64,000 bases of DNA from Nymphaea colorata (GCF_008831285.2 NC_045144.1:19359716-19423715); one strand, 5' to 3'; positions 10,489 to 20,375 are shown, numbered from the stretch's first letter. Program-made: numbers and translations. Notes: generated by a model from the sequence alone, not told the origin.

Positions 10489-10759
10489 TAGGCCTGGGCA
10501 ACGGGCCGGCCCGATTGGGCCCGGGCCCGATAGGTCTGGCAGTGGCCCAACCCGGTCAGTTTACATTAAAAATTTATTTTTTTTAATTTTTTTTAAAAAT
10601 ATATATTTAGTATTATTAAATACATTTTATATTTTAAAAAATATTTTATAATTTAAAAATCAATTTTTAAATTTAAATGGACCGAGCCGAAACCCGGGCT
10701 ATCGGGCTGAGCCTGGCCTGGGCCAAAATCCGGGCTATGGGGCCGGATGCCCACCCTTA
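10489..10759. mobile_element. GC-rich-ended small element, 'TAGGCCTGGGCA' family
   Basis: The element begins TAGGCCTGGGCA, has about 60 bp of GGCC/GGGCCC-rich DNA, an AT-only core of about 110 bp, a second GGGCC-rich flank in opposite sense, and ends GATGCCCACCCTTA. The ends are imperfect inverted repeats (TAAGGGTGGGCATC on the other strand). Similar elements lie at 26,925–27,230 and 38,795–39,017, with a partial one at 3,070–3,220. The structure resembles a MITE, but no coding capacity or certain target-site duplication is seen. Confidence 0.6.
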
Positions 10760-11898
10760 ATTGATAGAAACCAAATTTTCTAATCAACTTGAACCTGGTC
10801 TCAATAAACCAATTTTGGCAATTCTGGCTGGATCCGGGCGAGAACGGCGCAATTGATATAGTCTTTCGCTAGACAATGCTGTTCCCCCGATGGCTGGAAA
10901 GTTGGAAATTTGTTCAGAATTTTTGTCTCTCTCTTGATTTGGCATTTCCGGCGATATGCGAGAAACCGGCGCCTGAGGTCATTGACATGGGTGACACCAA
11001 CCAGCCGGAATTTTTTGCATTTTATTTTATGGTATTGGATATGAAAGATAAGTTAGCATTCTGTCACGCCTCTTATATAAAGTTTGATATGTTAATCTGG
11101 TATGTCTGGTTCTTTAATACATTCAAATTTGGGAAACTCAAAAAAGTGTTTTTTTTCTTCTATAAATCAGCAGTTCGGTCGTGTATTCATATGATTATTG
11201 GTGTTTGGTAGTGCCACGAGCAATTGAAATGACACCTGTAGACAATAACAATAGCATTATAGCGGGAATAAGCAGCTTAAATCACTTTAATAATTGAAGA
11301 GAAAAATTATCTCGTGAAATACTTAAGAACGAGTGAGATTGAATCTTTTTCCTTTTAATTCTGTTTCCAAACAGCGGCGAATTAAAAGTGAAATATTCAT
11401 GTTAGTGACTATAAAATATTCCAATAATTTACACCTGCATTTTAGTTTCTGTTTTTTTAAAATGCACCTCACATGTAAATTTCTATGTTCAGCACATTTT
11501 CCAGAAAATCACTTCCCCATTGATAGATTCAGTATCTTCTGTTTTTTTTTTCTGGTTTTCCAAAATAAAGCATCGAAATTTCTTAAACAATCCATCACAA
11601 TAAAATCAACCTACTAAATATAAATACGGTGGAGAAATTTCAAAATATTCAATGAATATATTGACAAAATCAATATACCAGCTAAATTTTAGTCGCTCAA
11701 AAGTTTCTTGAATTTATTGACCGACTTATGGATTTTTTGTTTTTCTGAACGTTCGTTCAACCTTATTAACTAAATCCCAATATTCGGCTAAATTTTAAAA
11801 ACAGAACCACTAACCAAGAATGAAAATCAAAATAAAAACGATCCGTCGGAAAGAAAATGGACGAAGGAATCCCAAATAATATTTGATTAAGGAATTGG
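10760..11898. other. intergenic; one unassigned 111-codon frame
   Basis: Mostly AT-rich non-coding DNA. A + strand frame at 10,876–11,211 starts in somewhat GC-richer sequence and includes the peptide AICEKPAPEVIDMGDTNQPE before becoming low in complexity. It could be a decayed exon, but I recognise no family and see no partner exon, so it is not called as a gene. Confidence 0.4.
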
Positions 11899-12058
11899 TA
11901 GGGGTGCACCTGCAGTAGTGCAACGCATGGGCGACGCTCGAGGAAGCCCCGCTGGCAAGCTAGCGGTGGTGGCCAACCTCCCCCACAATAAATTAATTTA
12001 ACGCCGTGTGATAACATGTCAGATATCAAACTGATAAGAACAGACACTAATTGATCTT
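11899..12058 (-). pseudogene. U2 snRNA pseudogene (nearly full body, 5' 24 nt missing)
   Basis: On the minus strand the sequence follows plant U2 snRNA from about nt 25 to the 3' end. It shows the TCTGTTCTTATCAGTTT stem region, AATTAATTT before the Sm site, and the 3' domain with GAGCGTCGCCCATGCGTTGC and ACTACTGCA. Defects mark it as non-functional. The first ~24 nt and the start-site region are deleted, so the TATA box lies immediately before U2 sequence. The branch-site recognition segment (normally GTAGTA) is altered, and the Sm site is interrupted (ATTTATTG). The comparison is from memory of the plant U2 consensus. Confidence 0.85.
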
Positions 12059-12062
12059 CTGC

Positions 12063-12116
12063 TTTTATAGCCCTCTCGCCTTCCGCCATTCCACCTGCTC
12101 ATCATCGATACAGGAC
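12063..12116 (-). promoter_or_regulatory. U2-type snRNA promoter: USE-like element and TATA box
   Basis: GTCCTGTATCG on the minus strand (12,106–12,116) is followed after 36 bp by TATAAAA (12,063–12,069). The layout matches the module at 7,828–7,878. Here the expected start site is lost in the deletion that fused the TATA region to U2 nt ~25. Confidence 0.7.
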
Positions 12117-13130
12117 TAAAAAAATGATAGCTGATGGCTGTATGCGTGTTGTACATCGTGATGATGGTAGATGATTGATGGTAAGGGTCATGAAGAAACC
12201 ATGGTACACATTTGGTATGGTCTTCACATCTACCATTTGGTGTAGCATGGAATGGATTCGGTTTGGTGGTTCAGGATGTGGACTGTAGCGATGGAGCCAT
12301 TAAAATTTGTGGCTTTATGGTATTTTATATGTTGAGGCTCATGATGATGAACATGGAATGCATTTGGTATGGTGCTTCATGATAAGGCTGATGATGCACT
12401 CATGGATGGACCCGCTAAAAACTGCAAGGTTTTTTTATGATGACCATCGTCTATGCATTCGGTGTGGTGTTTTTGTTAAGGGACCCTTGAAACTTGTTGT
12501 CTCCCTCAAATAGCATAGTTTTTCTATGGCGGTACAGGGTCCAGGCCAAATCCAGCTATCAGTATTTTGATGATCCGTATCGGAACCCATTGAGTCTTGC
12601 ACTTCTCAGTCTAGAACGCCGAATAAATCAACGTGACAGGAGGATCTCTAGGCCAGGTGGATTCGGATCCAGATCAAACCTGGAAATGCAGTTACCAAGT
12701 CTGAACCTATGATCTTTAAACTACCAAGAAGGTCCATAGTCGCGCGAAGTTCATAATATTGTCCTGTTCTCATTTATTTTACACTAAAAAATTTATGGAT
12801 TTGATAGTATTTCACAAAACTTGGTCCACAAATTAGGTCCATCCTGGATCAGGTAACGAGTAAGGGCCACGCCCAAAATCTGTTCACGCCTGACTATGAA
12901 CACAACAAATAGCCAAACTGGTTAAAGCTTGTGATTTGTATCTCTGAGATGAATCCGAACACATTTCGTCACAATCACCAGACTGTAACAATTCGGACCC
13001 GATCAGAAGGATTGGATCGTTTTTTAACATTCAGAACCAGTTAGAATCGAGACCCGACAATGGCCATGTGGCAAAGGCACCTGCGGCGCAAACCATGGCA
13101 AAGAGAATTTCCACCGTTTTTCTCGTCCAC
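12117..13130. other. intergenic, no gene recognised
   Basis: No supported coding region. Around 12,180–12,480, 'catggaatg…tttggtatggt' motifs recur imperfectly, suggesting a decayed tandem repeat. A 'ggattcggatccagatcaaa' motif near 12,659 belongs to the degenerate dispersed family noted elsewhere. Confidence 0.45.
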
Positions 13131-13179
13131 TTATATAGGCAGAAGCAGACCCCAACCTCTCCTCCGATCGATACAGGAC
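13131..13179 (-). promoter_or_regulatory. orphan snRNA-type promoter (USE-like and TATA), left arm
   Basis: On the minus strand GTCCTGTATCG (13,169–13,179) is followed after 31 bp by TATATAA (13,131–13,137). About 30 bp further down, near 13,105, a transcript would be expected to start. The DNA there does not resemble U1, U2, U4, U5 or U6 as I know them. It may be a displaced promoter fragment. Confidence 0.5.
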
Positions 13180-14596
13180 TAAATTTTGCGTCTCTCAACG
13201 TCACTCGCTAGTACCTGATCCCAACCCTTCTTCTGACCCCATTTGATTTTGAATTCGTTTAGACAAAGACGGTAAAGAAATTTACAAATGATTATTAATA
13301 AGATTCACATGAATAGAAATATGACATATGATTGAGATCCAACTCAAGTTTATGTAGATACCAAATCTTATGCAACTAGGTTCCGAAAAGTATCAATGTT
13401 AATTATTGAACCCATTTTTACTTTGATTCCTTCGTTTCATCGACTTCTGAATTAAAATCTAAATACATAGTTATTTGAAAAATGGATACAGTCAAAAGTA
13501 TATGTATATCTGATTATTTGACATCTCTACCAATGCAAAAAACCAAGATGCATCATGATTACCAGGTGATATCAATGGCCATCATTTTCTTGCTTTGGGA
13601 CATTATGAATGGAGAACAAGGGAACCAGTTCGGGAGGAAACTGGGTTTGGCGGGGTACTGTCATGCAATTACAATTTAATCTGTATCATTGTGGCCAGAC
13701 ATCTAAATCCGATTAAATACAGAATTTTGGATATGGCTTTGTAGCTTTTATGTTTTAATATGAAACTGATTTGAGATCAAATAAAGCAAGATCCAAATAT
13801 TTAGATGTGGTAATATGTAGTTATATCTGACATGGATCTGATATATGTGCTTACCCTTACTTTTATGTGGCTCCATGAAAAAGAAGATGGTTGCATGAAG
13901 GTGATGGCTAGAGATGCATTCTTGGGAATATGAAATGCATCATACTTCTAATGAAAGGTAACTAAAATCTATTGGTTGTTGGGTTGTTCTCATTTAGATC
14001 CAGATCCAAACCTTGTATTTTGAACCAAACCTTAATCAATACGGGCAAACCAGAGCCAGACGGGCCAACAGTCGATTGAACTTTGGTTTCCTCCTTGATT
14101 GGACCAACAAGAGACTGGATCCAGATCATGATTAAATGGATACAGGCTCCTAAGTGGAGCAACCTCTTTTGCCATTCTTTGGTTGCAAAAATGTTTGAAT
14201 CCGCACCCGAGCTCCATTGGAAAATCTATTAAGTATTTCCCAGTGTTGGTGGGAGGATGGTAAATGGACTGGGTTCGAATCAACCAGATACATGAAAATT
14301 TGGATTCAGATCAAAGTCGACAAAATGAAGGAATCAAAGTAAAAATGGGTTTATGAATTAACATTGATACTTTTGAAAACATAGTTGCACAAGATTTGGT
14401 ATCTACGTGAACTTGAGTTGGATCTCAATCATATGTCGTATTTCTATTCGTATGAATCTCACTAATAATCAGATATAAATTTCTTTACCATCTTTGTCTA
14501 AACGAATTCAAAATCAAATCGGGTCAGAGGAAGGGTTGGGGTCAGGTACCGGGCGAGTGACGTTGAGAGACGCGTTCTTCAATGTCTTAAAATTTA

Positions 14597-14654
14597 GTCC
14601 TGTATCGATCAGAGGAGAGGTTGAGGTCTGCTTCTCCAACCTGTCTTCTATATG
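14597..14654 (+). promoter_or_regulatory. orphan snRNA-type promoter-like module, right arm
   Basis: GTCCTGTATCG on the + strand (14,597–14,607) is followed after 41 bp by TATATG (14,649–14,654). It is the inverted counterpart of the left-arm module, with a longer spacing and a weaker TATA. No snRNA sequence follows. A short direct repeat based on 'gacatgtatgagttcggtcc' lies at about 14,681–14,730. Confidence 0.4.
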
Positions 14655-14739
14655 TTACCAATTGGTTGTTTCTGGAATCGGACATGTATGAGTTCGGTCC
14701 AAAATTGGACATATATGAGTTCGGCCCTTTATTATATGC

Positions 14740-15110
14740 CATCATTATTAGATTTGGATTTGTTTTAGGATATGCTATTAGTTTATTTAGACCGGTAAAG
14801 TCGTATATCCTTCGCCATGTTTTAAGTTTCGTTTATGGTTTGGCTTTCTTTTTTTTGTTTTGTGTTTCATAGGTAATTTTTTATTTGATGGACTGGTGTA
14901 GTTTTTATTTTTGGCTTTTGAACCTATCGTTAATATTATAGTTTAAATATTATAGTTTTTGAAATTTTTATTCTCTGTTTTAAATTTATTTTCTTCTTCC
15001 ATGGTTTTATTTACCTTTTCTTGGAGTTTTTTTAGTTTGGTACATTCTGGTAATTTATTGGTTAGCTGGTTTTTAGTTTTTATAGACTATCTATTCTTTT
15101 AGATTTTCGA
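14740..15110 (-). pseudogene. endogenous caulimovirid fragment, copy 3 (inverted, region downstream of RNase H)
   Basis: The reverse complement matches the non-RT part of the caulimovirid copies at about 18,960–19,260 and 7,385–7,650. Shared stretches include 'aattaccagaatgtaccaaac', 'gataggttcaaa', 'aataaaaactacaccag' and 'ggcgaaggatayacgacttt'. It carries no intact frame. The orientation is opposite to copies 1 and 2, which points to rearrangement after or during insertion. Confidence 0.7.
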
Positions 15111-15305
15111 TATCCGATGTAGCAAAAAGATTATTTAAGTCATGACCAGATCCATGATCCATTATCTAATCATGTCCCTGCAGTTCAAAACCAAAAATTT
15201 GGTAGGAAGCGCACTAATTCAAAACTTTCATGCTTCCATGCTTAAAAGGTATCTATGAAAAGGTAGTGAGTAGATCTATAATAAAAAAAGGATTTCTTAC
15301 GGTAT

Positions 15306-15573
15306 AACTAGGATAGTCGCCTCAATGGGCATAGCGTAGCTGGTCAAGCTAGAGGCCTGTATTAAGGAAGGTCTCTAGTTCGATTCCTGTGGGCGCTATG
15401 TTCCTGTGTCTTAAGGCGGTAGGGTGCGGCATCCAAACTGACGGGTGCACCATTACTATCGTTGACACTGACGCAGCTCAGGACTCCGGAAGCAGGGGGA
15501 ATGGGGGGGGCTTCGGGCCTTGCTTGGGCGGTGGGGGTTTAACACCTCTCGCTCACCCAAAACTAGGATAGTC
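15306..15573 (+). mobile_element. complete tRNA-derived SINE with 13-bp target-site duplication
   Basis: A body of about 242 bp (15,319–15,560) is bounded by identical AACTAGGATAGTC copies at 15,306–15,318 and 15,561–15,573. The head holds a Pol III box A (TAGCGTAGCTGG near 15,332) and a box B (AGTTCGATTCC near 15,377), the internal promoter of tRNA-derived SINEs. The perfect duplication implies fairly recent insertion. The body is GC-richer than its surroundings and encodes nothing. A decayed relative lies near 59,112. Confidence 0.85.
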
Positions 15574-16658
15574 AGTTATGAACTGTCACATAATAAAAGC
15601 AGTTGTTGCTGATATTTATGAAAAGGTAGTGCAGTGGCAGAGCCACATGATGGCTGCAAACACCAGTCTTAATTTTTTTTATTTTTAAATAAGCATTTTT
15701 AAATATTTATCCTTATATTATATATTATAAGTATTTTTAAATGAGTGTTCTTCCAACCAACTTTTTTTTTTTTTGGTTATGCTACTGGGGCTGATGTGAC
15801 CAATAATCCACTCCAAACCACATGTGATTCCAAAGAATTTTTGAACTTGAAGTTGGATACCATTTTATATCTGGGTCCGAATCCAGCTGATCCTTAAGAG
15901 AGATCTGGGACCATAACATGCATGTATAATCCAGGTCTGAGACCAGCTTCAACTCATTAGATCCTGCCAATTTTAAACCGGAGCCATTACTTTAAACTCG
16001 AATCCAGATTCAAAACTACCTATGTACAACTCACTTGTGATGGACTCCTCCCATCTTTTCCATTGGCGCATCTGACATTAAAACATGAATAAAATTAAAA
16101 TAGCTCGTTATCAATTGGGATGCCCTTTTCGACGATCATTCTTAGAAGCAAGTGAAATCTTAGGTAAGTGCTCAATGAAACCACATACATATACATCAGT
16201 TTAGATTGAATGTCATAAACTTATATGTACACAAGCAGTGGCAGAAACTAAAACTTAGAATAGCAAGCGCTTGAATATTAGTAAAATAATGATAAACAAT
16301 GGTTGATATATAGAACTTACATACAATATGTTTAAAAAATATATAATCACTTTAAGACAATGGACTGACCACATACTATGAAATAGATATAAAAATTCAG
16401 CAGCTGAGCAAATGAAAACCAGTTTGCATATGACATCTGGAACAGTTACCAGTCACATATGAATCCCTTCGTTAATAAACACTAACGATGATTTTATTTT
16501 CCATTGGTTTAAAAATTGGTAATATTTTAGCATAATACATGCTAGCAAAGCGAACCACGTTAAATTTGTCATTGTTTTCTTTATGAATACTATGTCATTA
16601 TCACAGTGAGCTTGATGAACCATCAAAACTCGCTATCGGTTTAGTGCCATGGAGCGCA
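15574..16658. other. intergenic with small repeat fragments
   Basis: No gene recognised. 'gcagtggcagagccacatgatg' near 15,631 with an AT-rich tail, and 'gcagtggcagaaactaaaactt' near 16,236, look like ends of the 'GTGGCRGAGCCA' class of small plant repeats. The remainder is unremarkable AT-rich DNA. Confidence 0.45.
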
Positions 16659-17447
16659 GGAGCAGCGAGAATACACATTCTAGTAACTTTCTTACCCAAA
16701 AATTGTCCGTGAGAGAGAGAGAGAGAGAGAAGGAGAGATAGTGCTGCACAAATTATGAGAAAGAGATGTTTGGTAGCTGGTCTCTGCACTCTGGGGAATC
16801 ATGGATAGGCGTCACGGATGGCAGCTTCCGGCTCACACATTCCAGGTATCCTGCTAACCATTTTATGTCAGTCAGTTTAGGCATTCACCCACTTGATGAT
16901 TTGCCTTTTCCGGCTCACACATTCCAGGTATCTTTGCACAAAAGGTTTTGCAGCGTCAAGGTCGGAGAAGATACTGAAGTATTCCAGAGGACGGACTTCA
17001 GAGTCCTTTTTTTTCGGTGTCTACAGGGAAACTGCCTTCTCTCATTCCTCCATGAACGTGGCTGTCGACATTGCTTCAGTATCTTCTCCGACCTTGACGC
17101 TGTCAACTTGGGTTCTGAAGTCCATCCTCTGGAATACTTCAGTATCTTCTCCGACCTTGACGCTGCAAAACCTTTTGTCGAAGGATACCCGGAATGTGTG
17201 AGCCGGAAAAGGCAAATCATCAAGTGGGTGAATGCCTAAACTGACTGACATAAAATGGTTAGCAGGATACCTGGAATGTGTGAGCCGGAAGCTGCCATCC
17301 GTGACGCCTATCCATGATTCCCCAGAGTGCAGAGACCAGCTACCAAACATCTCTTTCTCATGATTTGTGCAGCACTTTCTCTCCTCTCTCTCTCACGGAC
17401 AATTTTTGGGTAAGAAAGTTACTAGAATGTGTATTCTCACTGCTTCA
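16659..17447. repeat. near-perfect inverted repeat (hairpin) with arms of ~340 bp
   Basis: Left arm about 16,659–17,005 and right arm about 17,112–17,447 are almost identical reverse complements. Both include the (GA)n tract, 'gtgctgcacaaat', 'ggaatcatggataggcgtc', and two 'ccggctcacacattccaggta' motifs per arm. The ~105-bp spacer carries a third copy of a segment from the arms ('cttcagtatcttctccgacc' at about 17,076). Similarity this high implies a young inverted duplication. Both strands therefore show long frames with the same peptides; these reflect the repeat and are not called as genes. The right end abuts caulimovirid RT sequence. Confidence 0.92.
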
Positions 17448-19412
17448 ACATATAGAAAAAGAACTTTCATCTTTATATTCAGACTTTAGAATTATGGGAA
17501 AAACACAAAACTAGTGTAAAAATAAAATTGATTGATGAAGATAGTATAATCACACAACCACTATTAAAATATGTACCATATGATTTAGTAGAATTTGATA
17601 AATACATGCAAGAACTACTAAAAGGAGACTATGTAAGACAATCTAATTCAAAGCATAGTAGTTCAGATTTTATAGTAAATAAACATAGCGAGCAAAAAAG
17701 AAACAAAACTATAATGGTTATAGATTATAGAAATCTTAATGTAAAAACAAAAACTTACAACTATCTTATTCCAAATAAAATACTAAAATTAAAACAAATA
17801 TCAGGATATCAATATTTTAGTAAATTTGACTGCAAAATCGGATTCTACCACATGAAATTAGAAAATGAATAATCTTTAACAGCGTTTGTAGTGGCAAATG
17901 GATTTTACGAATGGAATGTATTACCATTTGGGTATAAAAATGTACCTAGAAGATTTCAAACTTTTATGGATAAAAAATTTAAAGGATTAAGTAACTATGT
18001 CATATACATTGTTGACATATTATTATAAACATACACGGAAGAAGACCACTACACTTTACTTAGAGAATTCATAAATTATGCTAAAAAAACAGGAAGAACA
18101 ATAAGCAAAAGCAAAGCAATAATTTGTAACAGATAGAATTTCTAGGAATAAAAATAGAAAAATTAGGATAAAAATGCAAAATCATATAATACAAAAATAG
18201 CAATGTTTGATGATTTAGATACAAAAGTAAAATTACAATATTTTCTTGGTTTAGTCAACCAAGTTCGAGAATACATTCCTGAGTTGGCAGATTATTGTAA
18301 ACATTTACAAACCAAGTTAAAAAAGGATAAAGAGTATTATCAAGATGAATATGACAGACAACATATACAGAAAATTCAAAAGATTTGCAAAACCTACTTA
18401 AGCTAGAATTCCCATATGAAACAAACGATTGTATTTGGATAATTGAATCAGATGCATCCGATCAAAGTTATGGATCAATATTAAAATATAGATATAAAAG
18501 AGACTCCAAAAAAAAACCTTTGCAGGTATCACTCCGGAAGATTTAAAGAAAACGAAAGCAAATAGAAATTAATAGAAAAGAATTACTAGCATTATATTAT
18601 GCACTCTTACTTTTTGAAATCTATATAGTGTTCACAAAATTAGTTACAACCGACAATACAGATAAAACATTTGGTCAAATGCAAAATTAGAAAACTAGAT
18701 AGTAAAAAAAGAGATAGGAAGGTTAGTAAATAAAATAAAAATGTTTGATTTTACCATAGAAGTATCAAAAGCGTTGAAAATAGGTTTGTGGATGTTATTT
18801 CAACAGAGTAGAGGCTACAGGAAAGGTGAAGGAAAAAACTGGCACCAGAAATGACTAATTATGTAAATTCTTATGCAGATGCAGAAGGTAGAGATCTCAA
18901 ACTTAAAGCAGATATCGAAAATTCTAAAAACACAGGTAAAAGAAATAGATACTTTGAAGAACCAGCTAACCGTCCTTAAGTATAGTATTACGTACCAAAC
19001 CAGAAAACTCAAAAGAAAAAGTAAATAAGGATTGAAACCATATACGAAGAAAATAAACTTAAAACATAAGAGAAGAAACTTTTCCAAAACTATAATCTTG
19101 ACGATAGGTTCAAAGGACCAGAAATAAAAACTACACCAGCAGAAAACAGAAAGTCAAACCATATTAATAAAAATCACCTACAAAACTTGAAAGAGGTCAC
19201 TGACTTCCTAAATAACAACCCCAAGAAACCAAACCAAACAAAGGGCGAAGGATACACGACTTTACCAGTAACATCATATAATTACGGGCTATTACACGCA
19301 GTAACCTTCCTGAAACATGTAAGGCTACAAAGAGAAATTTAAAAAAATAATAAAGCCGAACTCATATATGTAAGTTTCTATTTGGCAAAAGAAGAAGTAA
19401 TAAATGAAAAAA
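17448..19412 (+). pseudogene. endogenous caulimovirid reverse transcriptase/RNase H region, copy 2 (inactivated)
   Basis: Short motifs identify a Caulimoviridae-type RT/RNase H: YNYLIPNK and FSKFDCK around 17,757–17,835, EWNVLPFGYKN near 17,911, and an RNase H-like SDASD near 18,448. The frame is broken by stops at about 17,871 and 18,026, a stop after ILL just past the active site, and further stops and shifts downstream. The RT active-site Asp pair is reduced to one Asp (reads VDIL). It cannot make an active polymerase. Sequence continues past RNase H into a coding-like segment shared with copies 1 and 3. The left edge is the hairpin at 16,659–17,447; the right edge is a U2 snRNA head. Confidence 0.85.
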
Positions 19413-19448
19413 TACACTTGATCTTAGCCAAAAAGAAGAGAAAGGCGT
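19413..19448 (-). pseudogene. U2 snRNA 5'-head fragment (about nt 1–36), copy 2
   Basis: Read on the minus strand, CCTTTCTC (U2 nt 4–11) and TTTTGGCTAAGATCAAGTGTA (nt 16–36) match plant U2 exactly, with changes only at nt 1–3 and in the GGCC between them. Similarity stops at nt 36, at the same junction with caulimovirid DNA as in copy 1. Unlike copy 1, no USE or TATA lies upstream; repeat B follows directly. The fusion therefore predates the duplication of the block. Confidence 0.8.
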
Positions 19449-20375
19449 TGCAAGTTTCAGTCCTTCGGCTCTCTATGACACGACCCTTTTGCTTCTTCAC
19501 TTCACGAAGCTGGCAGCCGAACAAACACCTTTTCCCGATACCCACTTCAAATTTTCGTCGGAACGCCGCCCAATGGTTCCAAGAAATCTTGACTACACCG
19601 GAAAATTGACTGCTCCAGTCAATCGGAACAAAATCGAAAGGGAACAGAAAGGTTTCCCACTTGAGAAGAAACATGGAGGGGATTCCTGTTCGGCAGTTCC
19701 AAGGGATTAGACTGAGAGATCGTCAAGCAGTGTCGCGAGAAGCAACCAGAAAATGGTTTTTCCTTTGCTTCTTGACGTGGTGAAGGAGTCGTCGAAGGTT
19801 CGGGTGTCTCAGAATATCTTTTGGTCTTCCATAGCTGTGTCGATACTCATCGGACGGCCCATTATGATTGTCGTGGTTGACATTTGGTATGACGTAAAGG
19901 CTCATGAATGTTAACCATCAATTCAAGAAGAGAAGCCAGTAAGTTTATTTTTTTGCAACGGGAAGCGTTGTAGAGTTCTCGAGCAAGCGGAGAGAAACCG
20001 TTCTCGCTCTCCTGATACGAACGCTGCCAGGAGAGACTCCCACAACCATATCTGGTGCGCAGATGGTTTGTATCTGCTCCTACAGATAGAAATTGTATAT
20101 ACGTTAGCATATTTTTGAAGGAAAAGTGCCCCAGTTAGATGCTTCAGATTTACTTGAAACCATTTTCATTTCTTCTTCGCAGGTTCTTCACAGGTGAATA
20201 GTAGGCTGGCGGTTCTGGGTGCTTCTTTAAAATGAAAAAAAACACTCCAGAGCAGCTATAAGACTCCGGCTGCAGGGTAGGCATGGGTTTTGGACACACT
20301 TTTGGGGATGTCCTTCTTTGTTTTGGTTTTGCTAGTGCTTAATGTAAATCCATCACTCAAGTGAGATCATTGTCA
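19445..20375. repeat. dispersed repeat B (unknown module), copy 2
   Basis: Counterpart of 7,957–8,935, in the same orientation behind the caulimovirid/U2 fusion. Together with the fragment before it, a composite of about 2.1 kb (18,275–20,375) is duplicated relative to 6,716–8,935. Copy 2 lacks the ~150 bp of U2 promoter DNA and the ~55 bp present in copy 1. No known gene is recognised in it. Confidence 0.7.

Larger units (their letters stand above)
13131..14654. repeat. inverted repeat with snRNA-type promoter modules in both arms
   Basis: The left arm (about 13,131–13,455) and right arm (about 14,310–14,654) are reverse complements with scattered mismatches. Shared landmarks are 'acaaagacggtaaagaaatt', 'gaattcgtttagacaaag' and 'gagagacgc' on the appropriate strands. 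The ~855-bp interior is not repeated and contains no recognised gene. Each arm contains a USE-like GTCCTGTATCG plus a TATA-like sequence directed outward from the repeat. No recognisable snRNA body follows either one. Confidence 0.8.

Noticed and set aside
15320-15400. Possible tRNA gene from the box A and box B matches
   Set aside because: The sequence does not fold into a standard cloverleaf with a matching acceptor stem, and the target-site duplication marks it as a SINE.
16766-17350. Frames of 102–157 codons on both strands that look like a small protein family
   Set aside because: They are produced by the near-perfect inverted repeat, so each strand encodes the same peptides. No start context, splice sites or known domain supports a gene.
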